Shown here one piece after another: positions 58,498-59,073 of a stretch of 59,073 nucleotides of DNA (its first letter is position 1; each line of letters starts with the position of its first letter). Source of the stretch: Thermus aquaticus (GTDB lineage: Bacteria > Deinococcota > Deinococci > Deinococcales > Thermaceae); the NCBI RefSeq assembly GCF_001280255.1, contig NZ_LHCI01000106.1, forward strand, positions 2,013,832-2,072,904, in the 5' to 3' direction. The notes beneath the pieces were generated by a model that did no database searches, had not been told where the DNA came from, and saw only the letters and a list, made by a program, of their open reading frames with translations. Position numbers and translations under genes: made by a program.

Positions 58498-58505
58498 CGT
58501 AGGGG
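58482..58505. promoter_or_regulatory. Operator-like inverted repeat over the -10
   Basis: CCCCTAC (58482-58488) and GTAGGGG (58499-58505) form a perfect 7-bp inverted repeat with 10 bases between, centred on the -10 box of the exported-protein gene. A good candidate for repressor or response-regulator binding. Confidence 0.5.
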
Positions 58506-58539
58506 TTGAGATACCCCGAACCCACAGGAGGTGACGAAG

Positions 58540-59046
58540 ATGAAGAACATGATCAAGAAGCTGGCCCTCATCGGCACCATGGCCCTCGGCACCTTGGCCC
58601 TCGCCCAGGCAAGCGACACCCAGACCCTCTCCATCAAAGTGGACACCCTGGAAGAACTCGTGGTCGTCGCCGGAAAAACCCAGTCCGACTCCATCACCGA
58701 CCCCGAGGTCATCAAGGCCGGCAACTACCAAAAGGACTTTGATACCACCCTCCGCTTCACCACCAACGCCAACGCCCTCCGCAAAGTTGTCGCCGCCGCC
58801 AGCTTCTCCGCACCTCAGGGCGCCACCCTCCAGGCCAGCATCCTCGCCACCGGCTTCTCCACCCAGGCGGGCACCGGCCCCACCCAGGACGTGCCCCTCA
58901 GCACCTCCCCCGCCGACCTCATCACCGGCATCAAGAACGTCTCCGCTAAGGAAGCCTCCTTCAAGGTCCGCGTCAGCATCCCCGACACCCCCATCATCGC
59001 CGGCGCTTACCAAGTGGTCATCACCTACACCCTCATGGCCCAGTAA
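58540..59046 (+). CDS. Small exported surface-type protein, strongly codon-biased
   Basis: The 168-residue protein has a signal peptide (MKNMIKKLALIGTMALGTLA, cleaved near ALAQA) and a beta-rich mature part (TLSIKVDTLEELVVVAG, TTLRFTTNANALRKVVAAAS, FKVRVSIPDTPIIAGAY, ending QVVITYTLMAQ). The final AGxYxVxITYT strand recalls DUF4402/spore-coat-U-like pilin or matrix folds, but I cannot name it. ATG 58540 follows GGAGGTGACGAAG; GTG 58531 overlaps the SD. Codons end almost always in C, as in highly expressed genes. It is divergent from the kinase operon. Confidence 0.85.
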   Translation: MKNMIKKLALIGTMALGTLALAQASDTQTLSIKVDTLEELVVVAGKTQSDSITDPEVIKAGNYQKDFDTTLRFTTNANALRKVVAAASFSAPQGATLQASILATGFSTQAGTGPTQDVPLSTSPADLITGIKNVSAKEASFKVRVSIPDTPIIAGAYQVVITYTLMAQ

Positions 59047-59073
59047 CCCACTAACCCTAAGGGGCCGGGCTCA

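Noticed and set aside
59047-59073. Terminator after the exported protein
   Set aside because: Only 27 bases remain (CCCTAAGGGG visible); not enough to call a stem.

Overview
The window looks like chromosomal DNA from a Thermus species (Deinococcota). G+C is very high, with C or G at most third codon positions. Genes are tightly packed, and many starts lie 6 to 8 bases after a TATAAT-like -10 box (leaderless mRNAs). Thermus hallmarks include the split glycine decarboxylase (gcvPA/gcvPB), an aspartokinase gene with an in-frame internal start, a polyamine aminopropyltransferase beside a SpeD-like gene, and LptA/LptC-like envelope proteins. No rRNA, tRNA, CRISPR array or prophage was found.

Layout. 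1-0.5 kb: two transposase fragments. 0.5-5.7 kb (minus): OmpH/Skp-like protein, FtsK, SpeD-like protein, SpeE and a DsbA-like thioredoxin. 5.8-12 kb: a small beta-barrel candidate, a CBS-ACT protein, pheA, an unusual response regulator, a FemAB-type protein and three LptC/LptA-like genes. 12-15.5 kb (minus): ATPase and binding protein of a BMP-type nucleoside ABC transporter, then an internally deleted IS982-like element. 15.5-21.8 kb: CPA2 antiporter, yebC, secA, tsaD. 21.9-31.8 kb (plus): a BatA-like VWA protein, two small proteins, an MrfA-like helicase, an unknown protein, a zinc-ribbon/cyclase-like/NTPase/TPR protein, dnaG and mdh. 31.9-39.4 kb: a broken phosphoribosyltransferase, lysC, rsmC, sigA, a 2H phosphoesterase, an amidohydrolase, a Nudix hydrolase and ribF. 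39.4-48.6 kb (minus): gcvPB, gcvPA, gcvH, gcvT, herA, nurA, malic enzyme and a SufT-like gene. 48.6-54.9 kb: a yybP-ykoY (Mn2+) riboswitch with a TerC-family gene, an SbtA/SbtB-like pair, purE-purK, a type II restriction-modification pair and an RluA-type synthase. 54.9-59.07 kb: a lower-GC signalling block (OmpR-type regulator, lone receiver, multi-sensor kinase) divergent from a strongly codon-biased exported protein.

Working together. The gcv genes encode P, H and T proteins of glycine cleavage. HerA and NurA form a DNA-end resection pair. FtsK, DnaG, SecA, SigA, TsaD and YebC are core machinery. The riboswitch senses Mn2+ and probably turns on the TerC exporter by blocking a terminator.

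Most notable: (i) the SpeD-like protein has lost the serine that forms the pyruvoyl cofactor; (ii) a roughly 103-bp hairpin repeat sits exactly between the stop codons of convergent genes, supplying both stops; (iii) the 55-59 kb sensor has a C-X7-C-X14-C-X2-C cluster and faces an exported protein across an operator-like palindrome; (iv) a cyclase-like/NTPase/TPR protein with eroded cyclase residues overlaps dnaG. All assignments come from reading the sequence; no database search was run.
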